Below, in pieces: positions 7,218 to 16,900 of a DNA stretch of 64,000 bases. The translations under genes were made by a program, and so were the position numbers. Position 1 is the first letter of the stretch; every line of letters begins with the position of its first letter. The DNA is from a virus: IMG/VR virus record IMGVR_UViG_3300034103_001892, positions 1-64,000 of that record; one strand, written 5' to 3'. The notes under the pieces were generated by a model. That model had not been told where the DNA came from and did no database searches. It worked only from the letters and a program-made list of their open reading frames with translations.

Positions 7218-8657
7218 TTGCAACAGTTTTTTTATGATTCACAGATACGTAGGTTTTTGTTGCAATTTACTAGAATGTTGAGCAACTTCCAAGTCGAGTA
7301 CGGTCGTGATGAAGCAGGCAATGTAACTGAAGACACACTGGTTAGAGTACCAATTAGATATGGCGACGCATCGCGCCAGGCGCAAACCATAATTCAACAG
7401 AACTCTGCGAACCAGATGCCAAGCACCCCACTTATGACATATTACGTTGGTGCATTGACATATGACAGAGAAAGAGTTCAAGAACCATACTTTGTTGATC
7501 GTATTAATGTGCGTCAACGTTACTACGATGTTGAGACCAATACCTATGAAGTAACCCAGGGCAATGCTTTCACTGTGGAAAGACTAATGCCAGTGCCTTA
7601 CAAACTGTCTTTGAATCTTGACATCTGGACCAGCAACACCAATCAAAAGATGCAATTGCTTGAACAGATACTTACACTGTTCAACCCTAGTTTAGAAATA
7701 CAAAGCAGTGAAAACTATATTGACTGGACTAGCCTAAGCGTGTGCTATCTTGATGATGTGTCCTGGAGCTCGCGTACCATACCAGTTGGATCAGAAAATC
7801 CCATTGATATCTGTACACTTAAATTCAGTTTACCAATTTGGATAAGTTCGCCAGCAAAGATTAAAAAACTTGGTGTTGTGGAAAGAATCATTGCATCAGT
7901 TTATGATGGCACTGGAGATTTAATCAACGCAATAACCAACAATGATCTACTGCTAGGAACAAGACAAAAATTCACGCCATTTAACTACCAAGTGTTTTTG
8001 CTCAACGGTCAACTACAAATTTTACAACCAGCTGATGTGATCAGCGAACCAATCACTAGTTTGGAACCACCCAATTCACCTGTGGCTGATCAAACTACTT
8101 GGCCAGCTGTGATTAACATGTACGGATTGCTGCGCCCAGGAATAAGTTATATAAGTTTGGACAATCCATGGAATCCTGATACTGAGATTATTGGGTTTGT
8201 CACTGTTAATCCAGCAGATGAAAGATTTTTGCTATTTCAAGTTGATCCAGACACAGCGCCAGCCAACACTCTTGAACCAATCACAGCCATAATCAATCCT
8301 TTGCTAAGTGGTCCTGGCGACGGACTAGACTCTAGTTTATTGGGTCAAAGATATCTGCTGACCGAAGACACAGGAAATGTAAACAACACCGCAAATCCAA
8401 CAGGGTGGCAAGGGCTACAAGGACAACCATTGATTGCCAAGGCCAATGATATCATAGAATACAATGGTTCACGTTGGATAGTGGTTTTTAACAGCGAGCA
8501 AATGCTTGAACCACAATACGTTACAAACATGGTCACTGGCATTCAATACAAATGGATTCCACCTTTGATCGAAGATGGATTTGTAGCAGATCCTGGACAA
8601 TGGGTTAAAAGCTATGATGGACTTTATAAAGGCGGCTCATGGAGTCTAACTCTTTAA
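7218..8657 (+). CDS. 15: Tail completion / sheath stabiliser, gp15-like
   Basis: 479 residues starting at TTG 7218, chosen because GGAGG lies seven bases upstream and the preceding stop is at 7213-7215. The N-terminus FFYDSQIRRFLLQFTRMLSN matches T4 gp15 (FYNSSFRRYATLMGDLFSN), and TLVRVPIRYGDASRQ matches the T4 IRVPITYAS segment; PYKLSLNLDIWTSN and LLEQILTLFNP match the T4 features YELSIFTR and EQILPYFQP. gp15 caps the tail tube and sheath and joins the tail to the neck. T4 gp15 is 272 residues; here the C-terminal 220 residues are an extra Pro/Thr-rich region. It is co-transcribed with gp14 and overlaps the Nudix gene by 19 bases. Confidence 0.8.
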   Translation: MQQFFYDSQIRRFLLQFTRMLSNFQVEYGRDEAGNVTEDTLVRVPIRYGDASRQAQTIIQQNSANQMPSTPLMTYYVGALTYDRERVQEPYFVDRINVRQRYYDVETNTYEVTQGNAFTVERLMPVPYKLSLNLDIWTSNTNQKMQLLEQILTLFNPSLEIQSSENYIDWTSLSVCYLDDVSWSSRTIPVGSENPIDICTLKFSLPIWISSPAKIKKLGVVERIIASVYDGTGDLINAITNNDLLLGTRQKFTPFNYQVFLLNGQLQILQPADVISEPITSLEPPNSPVADQTTWPAVINMYGLLRPGISYISLDNPWNPDTEIIGFVTVNPADERFLLFQVDPDTAPANTLEPITAIINPLLSGPGDGLDSSLLGQRYLLTEDTGNVNNTANPTGWQGLQGQPLIAKANDIIEYNGSRWIVVFNSEQMLEPQYVTNMVTGIQYKWIPPLIEDGFVADPGQWVKSYDGLYKGGSWSLTL

Positions 8658-9121
8658 ACGCAGTAGGAGTTTGGTTTTATTCAATTAGCACACATAGATA
8701 TCTTTATCTAATACGCAATGACACCAAACACCCCGGTTCCTGGGGATTAGCAGGTGGGAAAGTAGAATTCAACGAAAGTTTACTAGACGCTATTCACCGT
8801 GAGTGTAAAGAAGAACTAGGGTTGGATTTTGTGAATGCTAAATTCTTGCCAATTGAAAAATTTACAAGCACTGATCAACAATTTGCATATCACACTTTTT
8901 TCTGTCAGGTAGACAGAGAGTTTACTCCAAAATTAAATCAAGAACACTGTGGTTACGCTTGGATTGAGTCTGGAACTTGGCCTAGGCCTTTACATCCTGG
9001 ACTGTGGAACACCGTGAACATTGACGCCATACAGTCCAAAATTAACTTACTTGAAAAGAGATTAGAATCTACCAATTACTATATTGATGATTCCGCTGGT
9101 CCCGTTAAAATCTTCCAGTGA
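8639..9121 (+). CDS. Nudix hydrolase
   Basis: 160-residue Nudix-fold hydrolase with an intact Nudix box, GX5EX7REUXEEXGU: G40, E46, R54, E55, E58, E59 and G61. Such enzymes cleave nucleoside diphosphates linked to another group; phage members act on dNTPs, NAD-type caps, ADP-ribose or Ap4A, and T4 NudE is a known relative by fold. The substrate cannot be told from sequence. The start overlaps the end of gp15 by 19 bases with AAGGCGG upstream, so it depends on the gp14-gp15 transcript. Its last 60 bases overlap the convergent fibre gene ending at 9062, so both strands are coding there. Confidence 0.85.
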   Translation: MESNSLNAVGVWFYSISTHRYLYLIRNDTKHPGSWGLAGGKVEFNESLLDAIHRECKEELGLDFVNAKFLPIEKFTSTDQQFAYHTFFCQVDREFTPKLNQEHCGYAWIESGTWPRPLHPGLWNTVNIDAIQSKINLLEKRLESTNYYIDDSAGPVKIFQ

Positions 9122-9763
9122 CTTGCCTATAACACTGCCTACTTGTGGATTTTCTTCTGCTCTAGCTGTGCCATCACCATTGCTTACCACCATGTCGCCT
9201 TTGCGAATATTGCCAACTACCTTTGTGGGCACAAGTCCAGTCAATCCCACTGGCGTAGCAAAATCTCCAGGACAGGCTGAATTCATAAGATAACTTGGAT
9301 TTGTACTGACCACACCAGCTACACGCTTGTCATTTACAACCAAACTTTTTGTAATTTGCTTTTCTCCGCCAAAACTAACCACAGTACCTGGCTCGTAGTA
9401 GGCGTCTGCTTCATACATTTCTGCTAAGTCAGAATACAAAGCAGAGGTTGAAGTAGCAAACACACGATTAAAATACGAAGTTGCACTGCCTATATTGCCA
9501 GTGGCATTAGCGCCGCCATTGGCAATCGCTATAGCCGCGTTGCCTGTGATTGTAATAGTTCCAGAAACAGTTGGCGAAGTCAGCGTCTTGTTACTCATGG
9601 TCTGAGTAGCAGACGTATTAATTATTGAAAATCCCCCCGCAGTGCTTCCATCATGTACACGCAAAGTATCAAGATCAGTGTCCACAGTGACTTCACCAAC
9701 AGCTCCAGTAAATGAGTTGTTTTGCGAAGTTGTTCCGCGTCTTAATTGTACTTGAATAGCCAT
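9062..9763 (-). CDS. Short tail fibre protein with Mtd-type N-terminus and G2-like C-terminal domain
   Basis: 233 residues. The N-terminus, MAIQVQLRRGTTSQNNSFTG followed by a segment ending TDLDTLRVHDG, is the repeated domain seen at the start of many phage fibres and of the Mtd tropism protein. A short TGN-type beta stretch follows (residues 75-105). The C-terminal part from SDLAEMYEADAYYEPGTVV resembles the peptidase-G2-like chaperone or trimerisation domain of marine phage fibres and has a close relative in the protein encoded at 26250-27614 (SAQYADLAEIYSAEQNYDPG). It is preceded by the best late promoter of the window and the ribosome site AAGGAAC. Probably a distal or side fibre of the tail; self-cleavage is possible for this domain family but not demonstrable here. 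Confidence 0.7.
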   Translation of the reverse strand: MAIQVQLRRGTTSQNNSFTGAVGEVTVDTDLDTLRVHDGSTAGGFSIINTSATQTMSNKTLTSPTVSGTITITGNAAIAIANGGANATGNIGSATSYFNRVFATSTSALYSDLAEMYEADAYYEPGTVVSFGGEKQITKSLVVNDKRVAGVVSTNPSYLMNSACPGDFATPVGLTGLVPTKVVGNIRKGDMVVSNGDGTARAEENPQVGSVIGKSLEDFNGTSGIINIVIGRF

Positions 9764-9781
9764 ATAGTATGTTCCTTGTTG

Positions 9782-9789
9782 TATTTATA
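9782..9789 (-). promoter_or_regulatory. Perfect T4 late promoter TATAAATA
   Basis: Minus strand AATTATAAATACAAC carries the exact T4 late consensus, 18 bases before the ATG at 9763, with AAGGAAC as ribosome site. It lies in the short gap after the gene ending at 9813. Confidence 0.8.
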
Positions 9790-9812
9790 ATTTTGATCAG
9801 CGAAAAATGCTG

Positions 9813-10136
9813 CTAGGTGTTGGAATCCGCGTTTTGATCTGGTTTAGGAAATTGGTTTTTAATCTCCAAAATACTGGCGTGCCATCCCTCATACCCTTGA
9901 TGAAACAGCGTGTCAAGTTGCTGTTGTATGCTAGGATAGGCTCTGGCTCTGTCCCTAGCGTACTGCACAGAATCATGCTTGGCACGAAGTCTTGCCATTT
10001 CAGCCTTGCATTCTATCTCTGTGGGAGGTGCGTTGTTGGGATCTTGCCAGTTCAATCCTGAATAGTCATCGCCGTTCAAGCTCCAAGATGATCCAGGGCG
10101 CAAACTAACCAATGCTGACGCTAAATCATACCCCAT
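9813..10136 (-). CDS. Small fibre-associated protein, probable tail-fibre assembly chaperone
   Basis: 107 residues. The C-terminal half RARAYPSIQQQLDTLFHQGYEGW matches a short conserved module (YPSIxxQLDxxxHxGxxxW) in small proteins beside phage tail-fibre genes, often annotated as XkdW-like or fibre-assembly chaperones. The N-terminal part contains a DYSGLNWQDPNNAPPT segment. It follows the fibre gene ending at 10138 with almost no gap and has GGAG ahead of the ATG. Role inferred from position and the recalled module. Confidence 0.55.
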   Translation of the reverse strand: MGYDLASALVSLRPGSSWSLNGDDYSGLNWQDPNNAPPTEIECKAEMARLRAKHDSVQYARDRARAYPSIQQQLDTLFHQGYEGWHASILEIKNQFPKPDQNADSNT

Positions 10137-10137
10137 T

Positions 10138-10707
10138 TTAATCTCCTAATCTGTAAATAAAATAATTTACCATACGACCAATATCACCTGTGGTGTTGCC
10201 GCAAAGTGATGCATAGTTAGTCCAACCGGGATTGCCACCGCTGAAATCAGAACTCACAGTTTTACCGGAAGTGGACCAATGTTGAAGTTGATATGTGGCA
10301 GATGTGCTGTCCACTGTGTAGGTCACATAATAGTTCCATGCTGTGTTAGTATCTCCTGATCCGGTTCTAGCACTGACCCCCACGGCTGTGCTATTTCCAG
10401 CTTTGGTTACACCAAACACAGTCCAAAGATCACCACCGCTGGCCTGACGGTATTGACAATTAATAACATAGTTGCCAGTATGGGTGTGTGTCCAAGTGGA
10501 TGTTTGAGTGTTTGCAGTTATGTTTAAACTTGGACCAAGATTGTTAAACAGCATTTGAGTACCGTTGCCGGTGCTGGATATTGTCAAACTGCCGGCTGCA
10601 TCGTTCACTGCATAGTACATGGTTGCATGAGCAAACTTGATGCTGTTGGTGTTGATCTGATAAGTGTTACTGGTATTGGTAATTTGATCTACTCTAACTA
10701 CGCTCAT
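10138..10707 (-). CDS. Putative fibre-tip protein
   Basis: 189 residues, Ser/Thr/Asn/Gly-rich beta-type sequence. The start MSVVRVDQITNTSNTYQINT resembles the starts of its upstream neighbours (MST-x-x-V-x-N-I/L), a short module that probably attaches to a fibre shaft. The rest (WTHTHTGNYVINCQYRQ ... YVTYTVDSTSATYQLQHW) looks like a single C1q- or jelly-roll-like beta-sandwich of the kind that forms trimeric receptor-binding tips. It lacks the DERTAYY/GYNR signature of the three proteins upstream, so it is a distant relative or an independent tip. AAAAGGAA ribosome site precedes it. Last structural member of the tip array before the chaperone-like gene. Confidence 0.5.
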   Translation of the reverse strand: MSVVRVDQITNTSNTYQINTNSIKFAHATMYYAVNDAAGSLTISSTGNGTQMLFNNLGPSLNITANTQTSTWTHTHTGNYVINCQYRQASGGDLWTVFGVTKAGNSTAVGVSARTGSGDTNTAWNYYVTYTVDSTSATYQLQHWSTSGKTVSSDFSGGNPGWTNYASLCGNTTGDIGRMVNYFIYRLGD

Positions 10708-10731
10708 TTTTATTCCTTTTACAATCTAATA

Positions 10732-11289
10732 TTATTGTGCAACTTCAAATGCAGTGATTGTGGATATATACCTTCCTCCTGTTGCACTGTCTAAATCAGA
10801 AGGAGACCTATTGAGGTACACTGTGACAGTATTATCATTATTAATCTGCAGTTTATAGGTAATTGGACTGGTGCTACCTGGACTGTCTAAAAAATTTGAC
10901 GTAGCTGGCACATCCTGGTTGCCATCAACGGTATTAAAAGAACCAAACATACTGCTTTGTCTACTACCAGAGGCAGTACCATTGGCAATAACTGTGTTTG
11001 CACTAGGTATATTACGCAATAAACGGGCTTTTGCTGTTGTTCCGCTGCCACCAATAACTGCAGAGACTATGATCAAAACTCTACTGTTTGTTGTTCTAGG
11101 AGTAATTGTAACAGACATGCCTGTGACGTCAGTCCAGGTACCGTTAGGTGCAGCCGAAAAAGTATTAACCAGAGTAGTGCTTTGTACTTGTATTATGCTA
11201 CCAGGGCTATAAACCACATTGCCAGAACTCACAGTGATGACGCCGTTGGCCTGATTGCTTTGCAAATTGTTGACTAGTAGTGTACTCAT
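10732..11289 (-). CDS. Fibre-tip paralogue 4 (divergent)
   Basis: 185 residues, starting MSTLLVNNLQSNQANGVITV. It shares its architecture with the three upstream paralogues: short N-terminal attachment module, PGSIIQVQ, a pattern SVTITPRTTNSRVLI that parallels LTITPKxSxSLxV, then a divergent beta-rich body ending ISTITAFEVAQ where the others end MIMEIQQ or ALIHEVCNQ. Trimeric beta-sandwich tip is inferred. Its ATG overlaps the stop of the upstream gene by four bases (ATGA), so translation is probably coupled. Confidence 0.6.
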   Translation of the reverse strand: MSTLLVNNLQSNQANGVITVSSGNVVYSPGSIIQVQSTTLVNTFSAAPNGTWTDVTGMSVTITPRTTNSRVLIIVSAVIGGSGTTAKARLLRNIPSANTVIANGTASGSRQSSMFGSFNTVDGNQDVPATSNFLDSPGSTSPITYKLQINNDNTVTVYLNRSPSDLDSATGGRYISTITAFEVAQ

Positions 11290-11858
11290 TGTTGTATTTC
11301 CATTATCATTCCAGTGCTAACGGTGTTTTCATAAACATCCTGACCTTGACTGTCTAACGTTTTATTTAATGTAAACACATAATTTGACCCACTAGAAGAG
11401 CGAACTGCAGGAGCGTAAGTTCTTTGATTAAGATTTATGGCCGGAATAGAATATAACAAATAAAAATTAACCATGGTGCTGGCTTCGTTTGCATCATAAA
11501 ATCCTGAAGCGTATCCACTCCATCTTTGGTTACCTGCTCCGCGATTATAACCTTCATAACCAGCGGTGGTAATTAAATTTCCGTTTTGATGTATCAATAT
11601 AACATTGTCATGATGAACTTCACAATTCATCATCCATTCCATGACTATTAGACTGGAACTAAATTTAGGTGTGATAGTTAAATTAAGTTCACTGATTGTG
11701 GTTCCATTGCCAGAGTTAGAAGAATAATAAGCAGTTCTTTCATCAGTTCTAATAGTGAATACCTGAACAACTTGCCCAGAATATCTTAAGCTGGTTCCGC
11801 CAACAGGCGTTACTGCATTGCCAGTTGTTCGGATATTTCCTACAGTCAAAGTACTCAT
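11286..11858 (-). CDS. Fibre-tip paralogue 3
   Basis: 190 residues, starting MSTLTVGNIRTTGNAVTP. Body motifs shared with the next two proteins upstream: RTDERTAYYSS, GTTISELNLTITPKFSSSL, WMMNCEVHHDN, GYEGYNRGAGNQRWSGYASG, YDANEASTM, RTYAPAVR and FTLNKTL. These define a beta-sandwich tip of about 150 residues. Probably a receptor-binding or decorating element of the tail fibre. ATGA overlaps at both ends couple it to its neighbours. Between paralogues the conserved positions alternate with variable loops such as CEVHHDN/GECNNDN/GELHQDN. Confidence 0.6.
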   Translation of the reverse strand: MSTLTVGNIRTTGNAVTPVGGTSLRYSGQVVQVFTIRTDERTAYYSSNSGNGTTISELNLTITPKFSSSLIVMEWMMNCEVHHDNVILIHQNGNLITTAGYEGYNRGAGNQRWSGYASGFYDANEASTMVNFYLLYSIPAINLNQRTYAPAVRSSSGSNYVFTLNKTLDSQGQDVYENTVSTGMIMEIQQ

Positions 11859-12433
11859 TGATTACATACCTCGTGAATTAAAGCAAAGCTCACCATACTT
11901 TCATAATAATTTTGTGTACCATCGCCTAACGTTCTATTTAGAGCAAATGTGTGAGAACCAGAGCCTGTGGCTCTCACTGCTGGAGCATAGGTTCTCGCTG
12001 TGGTTGATCCTGCTGCACAAGAGTAAAATATGTTCCAATTAATACCAGTAGAATCATCATTTCTGTCATAATACCCTGGTGTATAACAACTCCATCTAAC
12101 ATTACCACCTTGATTATTATAACCTTCCTCACCGGTAGTTGTAATTAAAGCACCGTCTCTATGTATTAAAAATCCATTATCATTATTACATTCGCCGTTT
12201 ATCATCCACTGTACAATTAGTCGGCTTGACGCATAAATTGGAGTGATACTTATGCCTAGCACCGCCACTGTTGTGCCATTGCCAGTGTCAAGAGAACTAT
12301 AGGTTGTTCTAGTATCAACTCTTAGAGTTCTAGTTTGAATAATGGTGCCAGGATATGTGAGCCTAGGCGAAAAATCAACCACGCCATTTGTAAAAGAACT
12401 TGCATCAATGTTACTAACCAGCACTGTGCTCAT
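11855..12433 (-). CDS. Fibre-tip paralogue 2
   Basis: 192 residues, starting MSTVLVSNIDASSFTNGVVD. Same body as its neighbours: RVDTRTTYSSLDTGNGTT, LGISITPIYASSRLIVQWMI, GEEGYNNQGGNVRWSCYTPG, YDRNDDST, RTYAPAVR, FALNRTLG. Within the array it is unusual for several Cys residues (ECNNDN, SCYTPG, SCAAG, HEVCNQ), which might form intratrimer disulfides or bind metal, an inference only. Four-base ATGA overlaps with both neighbours. Confidence 0.6.
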   Translation of the reverse strand: MSTVLVSNIDASSFTNGVVDFSPRLTYPGTIIQTRTLRVDTRTTYSSLDTGNGTTVAVLGISITPIYASSRLIVQWMINGECNNDNGFLIHRDGALITTTGEEGYNNQGGNVRWSCYTPGYYDRNDDSTGINWNIFYSCAAGSTTARTYAPAVRATGSGSHTFALNRTLGDGTQNYYESMVSFALIHEVCNQ

Positions 12434-13992
12434 TGTGCAATCTCCATGATATATCCTGCTGATACACCATTTTCATAAGCATCTTGTCCTAAGCTTCCTA
12501 TAGTTCTATTCAAAGCGAAAGTATATGTCGACGTGCCGCGCACGGCTGGATAATAAGTGCGTGTTGTGGTATCATTTGAAGGTGCTGTAAAAAACAAAAA
12601 CCAGTTGCTCATTGTGGAACTTTCATCTTGATCGTAACGACCACTCATAATACCATTTTGTACCTGATTATTTTGCGTATTGTTAAAACCTTGAAAACCA
12701 GGTTGGCCTATAAGTCCATTATCAGTCCAAATTACAAATGTGTTATCTTGATGTAATTCTCCGTTTATCATCCATTTCATGACTAATAAACTATTAGATT
12801 TTTTTGGTGTAATAGTCAAACCAAGTTCACCGATGGGCGTTCCATCTGACGTTGAAGACGTATAGGTTAATCTTGCATCGGTTCTTCTATACACAGTTTG
12901 TATCACAGATCCGGGCGATGCAAAAGCAGTTGCACTTGTGCCAGTAACGCTCATTGAAGTATCTACCAGTGGATATCTAATAATCACTATACCAGATCCA
13001 CCGTTTCCTCCAGGGTTAGTGGCATTGTAGTGAGAACCGCCGCCTCCACCTCCACCAGTGTTTGGGCCAGCATTGCCTCCACGAGTGTTGGTTTGCGATC
13101 CTGGACTGCCACCGCCGCCTGCATTGCCATTATTAAAACCTGCGCCACCAAATGTTACGCCAACTGCACCACCGCCACCGCCGCCAATACCTCCATCACC
13201 GCCAAACCCATAGCTGTAAGCAGCACCACCTCCGCCACCGCCCCAATAAAATACATTGCCTAAAATGTCATTTCTAATACCAGGCCCACCAGTTGCATTT
13301 CTTCCGGTTTCCCCACTACTGATACCTGGGCCGCCTGCTCCACCGCCACCGCCACCGTAGTATTGACCGCCGCCATTGCCGCCACGATAGCCTTGCCCGG
13401 CTATGCCATTTCCACCTGATCTAGTGCTACCATCTGAATATGCACTGGCACCACCACCACTACCCCCATCAGAACCTATCGCACCAGGAGTATAAGGATA
13501 ATAACTGCTACCACCAAAACCACCACCACCAGCCATTATGGCATTAGCGTTGCTTAGATTAGGTCCAGAAAAAATACTGTTACCACCGTTGGTAGCAGGA
13601 ATTGTAAATTGATGAGCGCCTGGTTGTGGACCTACTCCATCACCTCTAAATTGACTTCCCCCTGGTGCACCCCAACCCCCTGCGCCCACTGTGATAGTAT
13701 AGGTACCTCGTATTAAATTGGTAGTTCCTGCTAGTACGCCACCACCACCGCCACCACCACCCATGTCCATGCCACCACCTCCGCCGCCGGCCACCACTAG
13801 ATAATCTACTGTACCGCTGCTGTTGGCAGATGTTACAACCAAATTTCCGTTAGAAGTAAAGGTGTGAATTCTATAGGATATACCATTGATTGAAACGTTG
13901 GAAACGTTACCGCCTGTGGCTACAATTGGTTGAAAGGTTGATGTGTAAGAAGAAATTGAAGAAATTGAGTTTACTATTAGTGTCGTGGTCAT
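12430..13992 (-). CDS. Glycine-rich fibre adhesin with tip domain (paralogue 1)
   Basis: About 520 residues from ATG 13992 (MTTTLIVNSISSIS). I prefer this start because it makes the same ATGA overlap with the giant fibre's stop as the other genes of the array; an ATG at 14004 would add four residues. Residues about 65-340 form a polyglycine region opening DYLVVAGGGGGG and closing GGSGIVIIRYPL, as in the glycine-rich domains of marine phage and bacterial surface proteins. Such runs can fold as packed polyglycine-II helices, as in the gp38-type adhesin of T4-like phage S16. The C-terminal 160 residues are the same tip domain as in the next two genes. Likely receptor-binding. Confidence 0.65.
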   Translation of the reverse strand: MTTTLIVNSISSISSYTSTFQPIVATGGNVSNVSINGISYRIHTFTSNGNLVVTSANSSGTVDYLVVAGGGGGGMDMGGGGGGGGVLAGTTNLIRGTYTITVGAGGWGAPGGSQFRGDGVGPQPGAHQFTIPATNGGNSIFSGPNLSNANAIMAGGGGFGGSSYYPYTPGAIGSDGGSGGGASAYSDGSTRSGGNGIAGQGYRGGNGGGQYYGGGGGGAGGPGISSGETGRNATGGPGIRNDILGNVFYWGGGGGGAAYSYGFGGDGGIGGGGGGAVGVTFGGAGFNNGNAGGGGSPGSQTNTRGGNAGPNTGGGGGGGSHYNATNPGGNGGSGIVIIRYPLVDTSMSVTGTSATAFASPGSVIQTVYRRTDARLTYTSSTSDGTPIGELGLTITPKKSNSLLVMKWMINGELHQDNTFVIWTDNGLIGQPGFQGFNNTQNNQVQNGIMSGRYDQDESSTMSNWFLFFTAPSNDTTTRTYYPAVRGTSTYTFALNRTIGSLGQDAYENGVSAGYIMEIAQ

Positions 13993-16900
13993 ACAATCGT
14001 CCAAAAAGCGCCACTATTTACCGTGATGGTTACCTCACTGTTAATAGTTATAGGACCGCTGCTTAAAGCGTTGAATGCGTTGCTGACATTACCTGATGCA
14101 CTTAAATTGGCACTGTTATATCCATATGCTAAAGTGTTTATGAACTGAGCCTTGACATTAGCTGGAGTAGTTCCGTTGCTGGTGTACACACTGAAATCTG
14201 TGGCGTTGTCATCGTTTAGTACAATATTGCCTAGAGTTATGGTGTTGCCGGAGATCCACAAATTGGTCCAGCGCAGAGTGCTTGAACCCAATGAGTAAAT
14301 ATTTGAGGCATCCGGTACCAAGTTACCTTTGAATGTGGTTAAACCTGGTGCGAATACCACTGCATTAGAATTTCCTGTAACAGACAATGCAATATTGCCA
14401 TTGGCAGCGGTCACTGACACATTTGAATTACCAGATCTAATGTTAGAACCGCTTACATTGCTCAGTGCAGAGCCATCGCCAGAGAAAAATGCGGCTGTGA
14501 TGTTGCCTGTTGCTGAAACATTTTTAGTGGTAGTTATGTTTCCAGTTGAATTAATGTCAGCAACGCTGAGCGACAAGAAAGGAAAACTAGTGTTGCCTAG
14601 TGTATAAACAAACGGATTATCAGGTATTAAATTAGCAGATATAATTGAGCTGGTACCGTATTCTAAAGGGCCTAAATCATAACTATTGGAAATAGTAGAA
14701 TCAGTGACCAATCCGTTATCAACATTTGGTGCATCTATTGAGTCACTGACCAATCCAGCACTGTTATTGCCAGCCCAGAAAATGCCATCATTTAGACTAT
14801 CCAAAACACTAATGGTAATAACACCGGTTGTGGCATTTCCAACCATGCCTATGCCATTGCCTGCTCTTGGAATCAGTGTACCACTGACATTGCCTGCGTT
14901 AATAGTTACATTACCAGCAGAATTGCCTGCAACATTGCCCTGTAAACTGATCACCGAATAAACAGATGAAGCGTTGGCTATGCCTGTAAGCTGCGATCCA
15001 TTGCCTATAAAGAAGTTGCCTGTAATGTTACCAGATGCGCTTACCACCCCAGTGACAAAAGCACCAGTGTTTGCCAAAACTAGAACATTGGCAGTTCCGC
15101 CTACATTGGCTGCAACATTGCCTCCGGAGGAGTCAATTCTTACATTGCTGTTGCCATTGTTGATATTGGCAACAGAAGTAATAATACCTGATAACTGACT
15201 ACCATTACCAAAGAAGAAGTTGCCAGTGATATTGCCTGATGCACTGATCTCACCACTGACGTATTCGCCTGTGCTGGCCAAGGTCCAAACATTGGCTGTG
15301 CCACCAACATTGGCTTGAATATTTCCGCCAGAAGTTTCAATTCTAATATTACTGGTACCGTTATTGATGTTGGCTACTGAAGTAATGATGCCAGACAGTT
15401 GACTACCATTACCAAAGAAGTAGTTGCCAGTTATATTTCCAGTTGCAGAGATAAATCCACCAGTGATTATGTTTCCACCTGTGACATTACCTGACACACT
15501 GGCACTGGCTCCTTGAAGTTGCCCAACTGCAATTATGTTGCCATTGGAGTCAACTCTACCTACCGCTGACCCACCCGCTTCATCAAGATTCTTAACAAAT
15601 CGTAAGGTGCCTGCTTCTACATCAATACCAAAGTTGTCGTTGTTGCCTTGATAGAAATGCAAACCAGGAGTATCACCGGCACCGTTGTTGAGTATGATGT
15701 TACCGCCACTGAGTGTTGCAGTATTATAAGGTGTGCCTCCAGTAAGGTTTAACACGCCAGAAGTTAATAAATTTCCACCAGTGACATTGGCTGTGGTTAC
15801 AATATTTCCAGCTGCGCTTACTCTACCATCAGAATTAACATTGCCGCCGGTGACGTTGCCCAGTGCAATCACTGCCCCATTTGAAGTAATGTTTGCACCA
15901 GTAACATTTCCTGCTGCGCTTATCAACAAACTTGACAGAATATTTCCACCACTGACATTGGCCACTGACACAACGTTGCCTGTTGCTGAAACTACGCCTG
16001 CGGTGTTGATGTTCCCACCAATTACATTGCCCTGTGCTGATACAGTGCCGTTACTGATCAAATTGGCTGCTGTAACATTGCCATCAACTGTGACAACACC
16101 ATTTGCAGTAATATTTCCAGATACGCTTAAGACGCCAATGTTTGTAACGTTGCTAATTGATAAATTATTTGCAGACGCATTTCCAGAGGTTTGAATTCCG
16201 CTTGCGTTTATTGTGAATATGTTTGCAGTACCTGCAACATTGGCCTGAATATTACCACCAGCGGTATCAATTCGTAAATTACTAGTGCCGTTATTGATGT
16301 TTGCAACTGAAGTAATAATACCAGAAAGCAATGATCCGTTGCCTAAAAAGTAGGTACCTGAGATATTACCTGAGGCTGAAATATTGCCGCCAGAAATGTT
16401 GCCTGTAATCGCAGCATTGCTAGTCACATTCAGCGTTGAACCAACATCAACATTGCCTGTAGCAGAAATTAAACCAGTGGCGTATAAACCAGTATTGGCA
16501 AACACCGCAGGAATCGTGCCATATGTTCCAACACTGACATTACCGTTGGCAGCAACTCTTACATTACTGTTGCCATTTTCAATTGCAGAACCAGCTGCTA
16601 TTGACACATTTGTAAGTTGACTTCCGTCGCCAATAAAATAACCAGCTGTGATATTACCAGTTGTTGATAAGTTATTGCCCAGCGTTATGTTGTTGCCAGA
16701 AATGTTTCCTGACACAGAAATGCCAACTGCGTTAAGATTACCGCCTTGCCCAGTGATTTGATTTATATTGATGTTGCCGCCATTGGCTGTGATTCCACCT
16801 ATGGTGTCAACTAAAATACTGTCTGCTGTTATACTGTTGGCAACATCAAGTATGCCAGTGATGCTTGCGTTCCCATTGACATTGAGATTGCTTAAAACAT

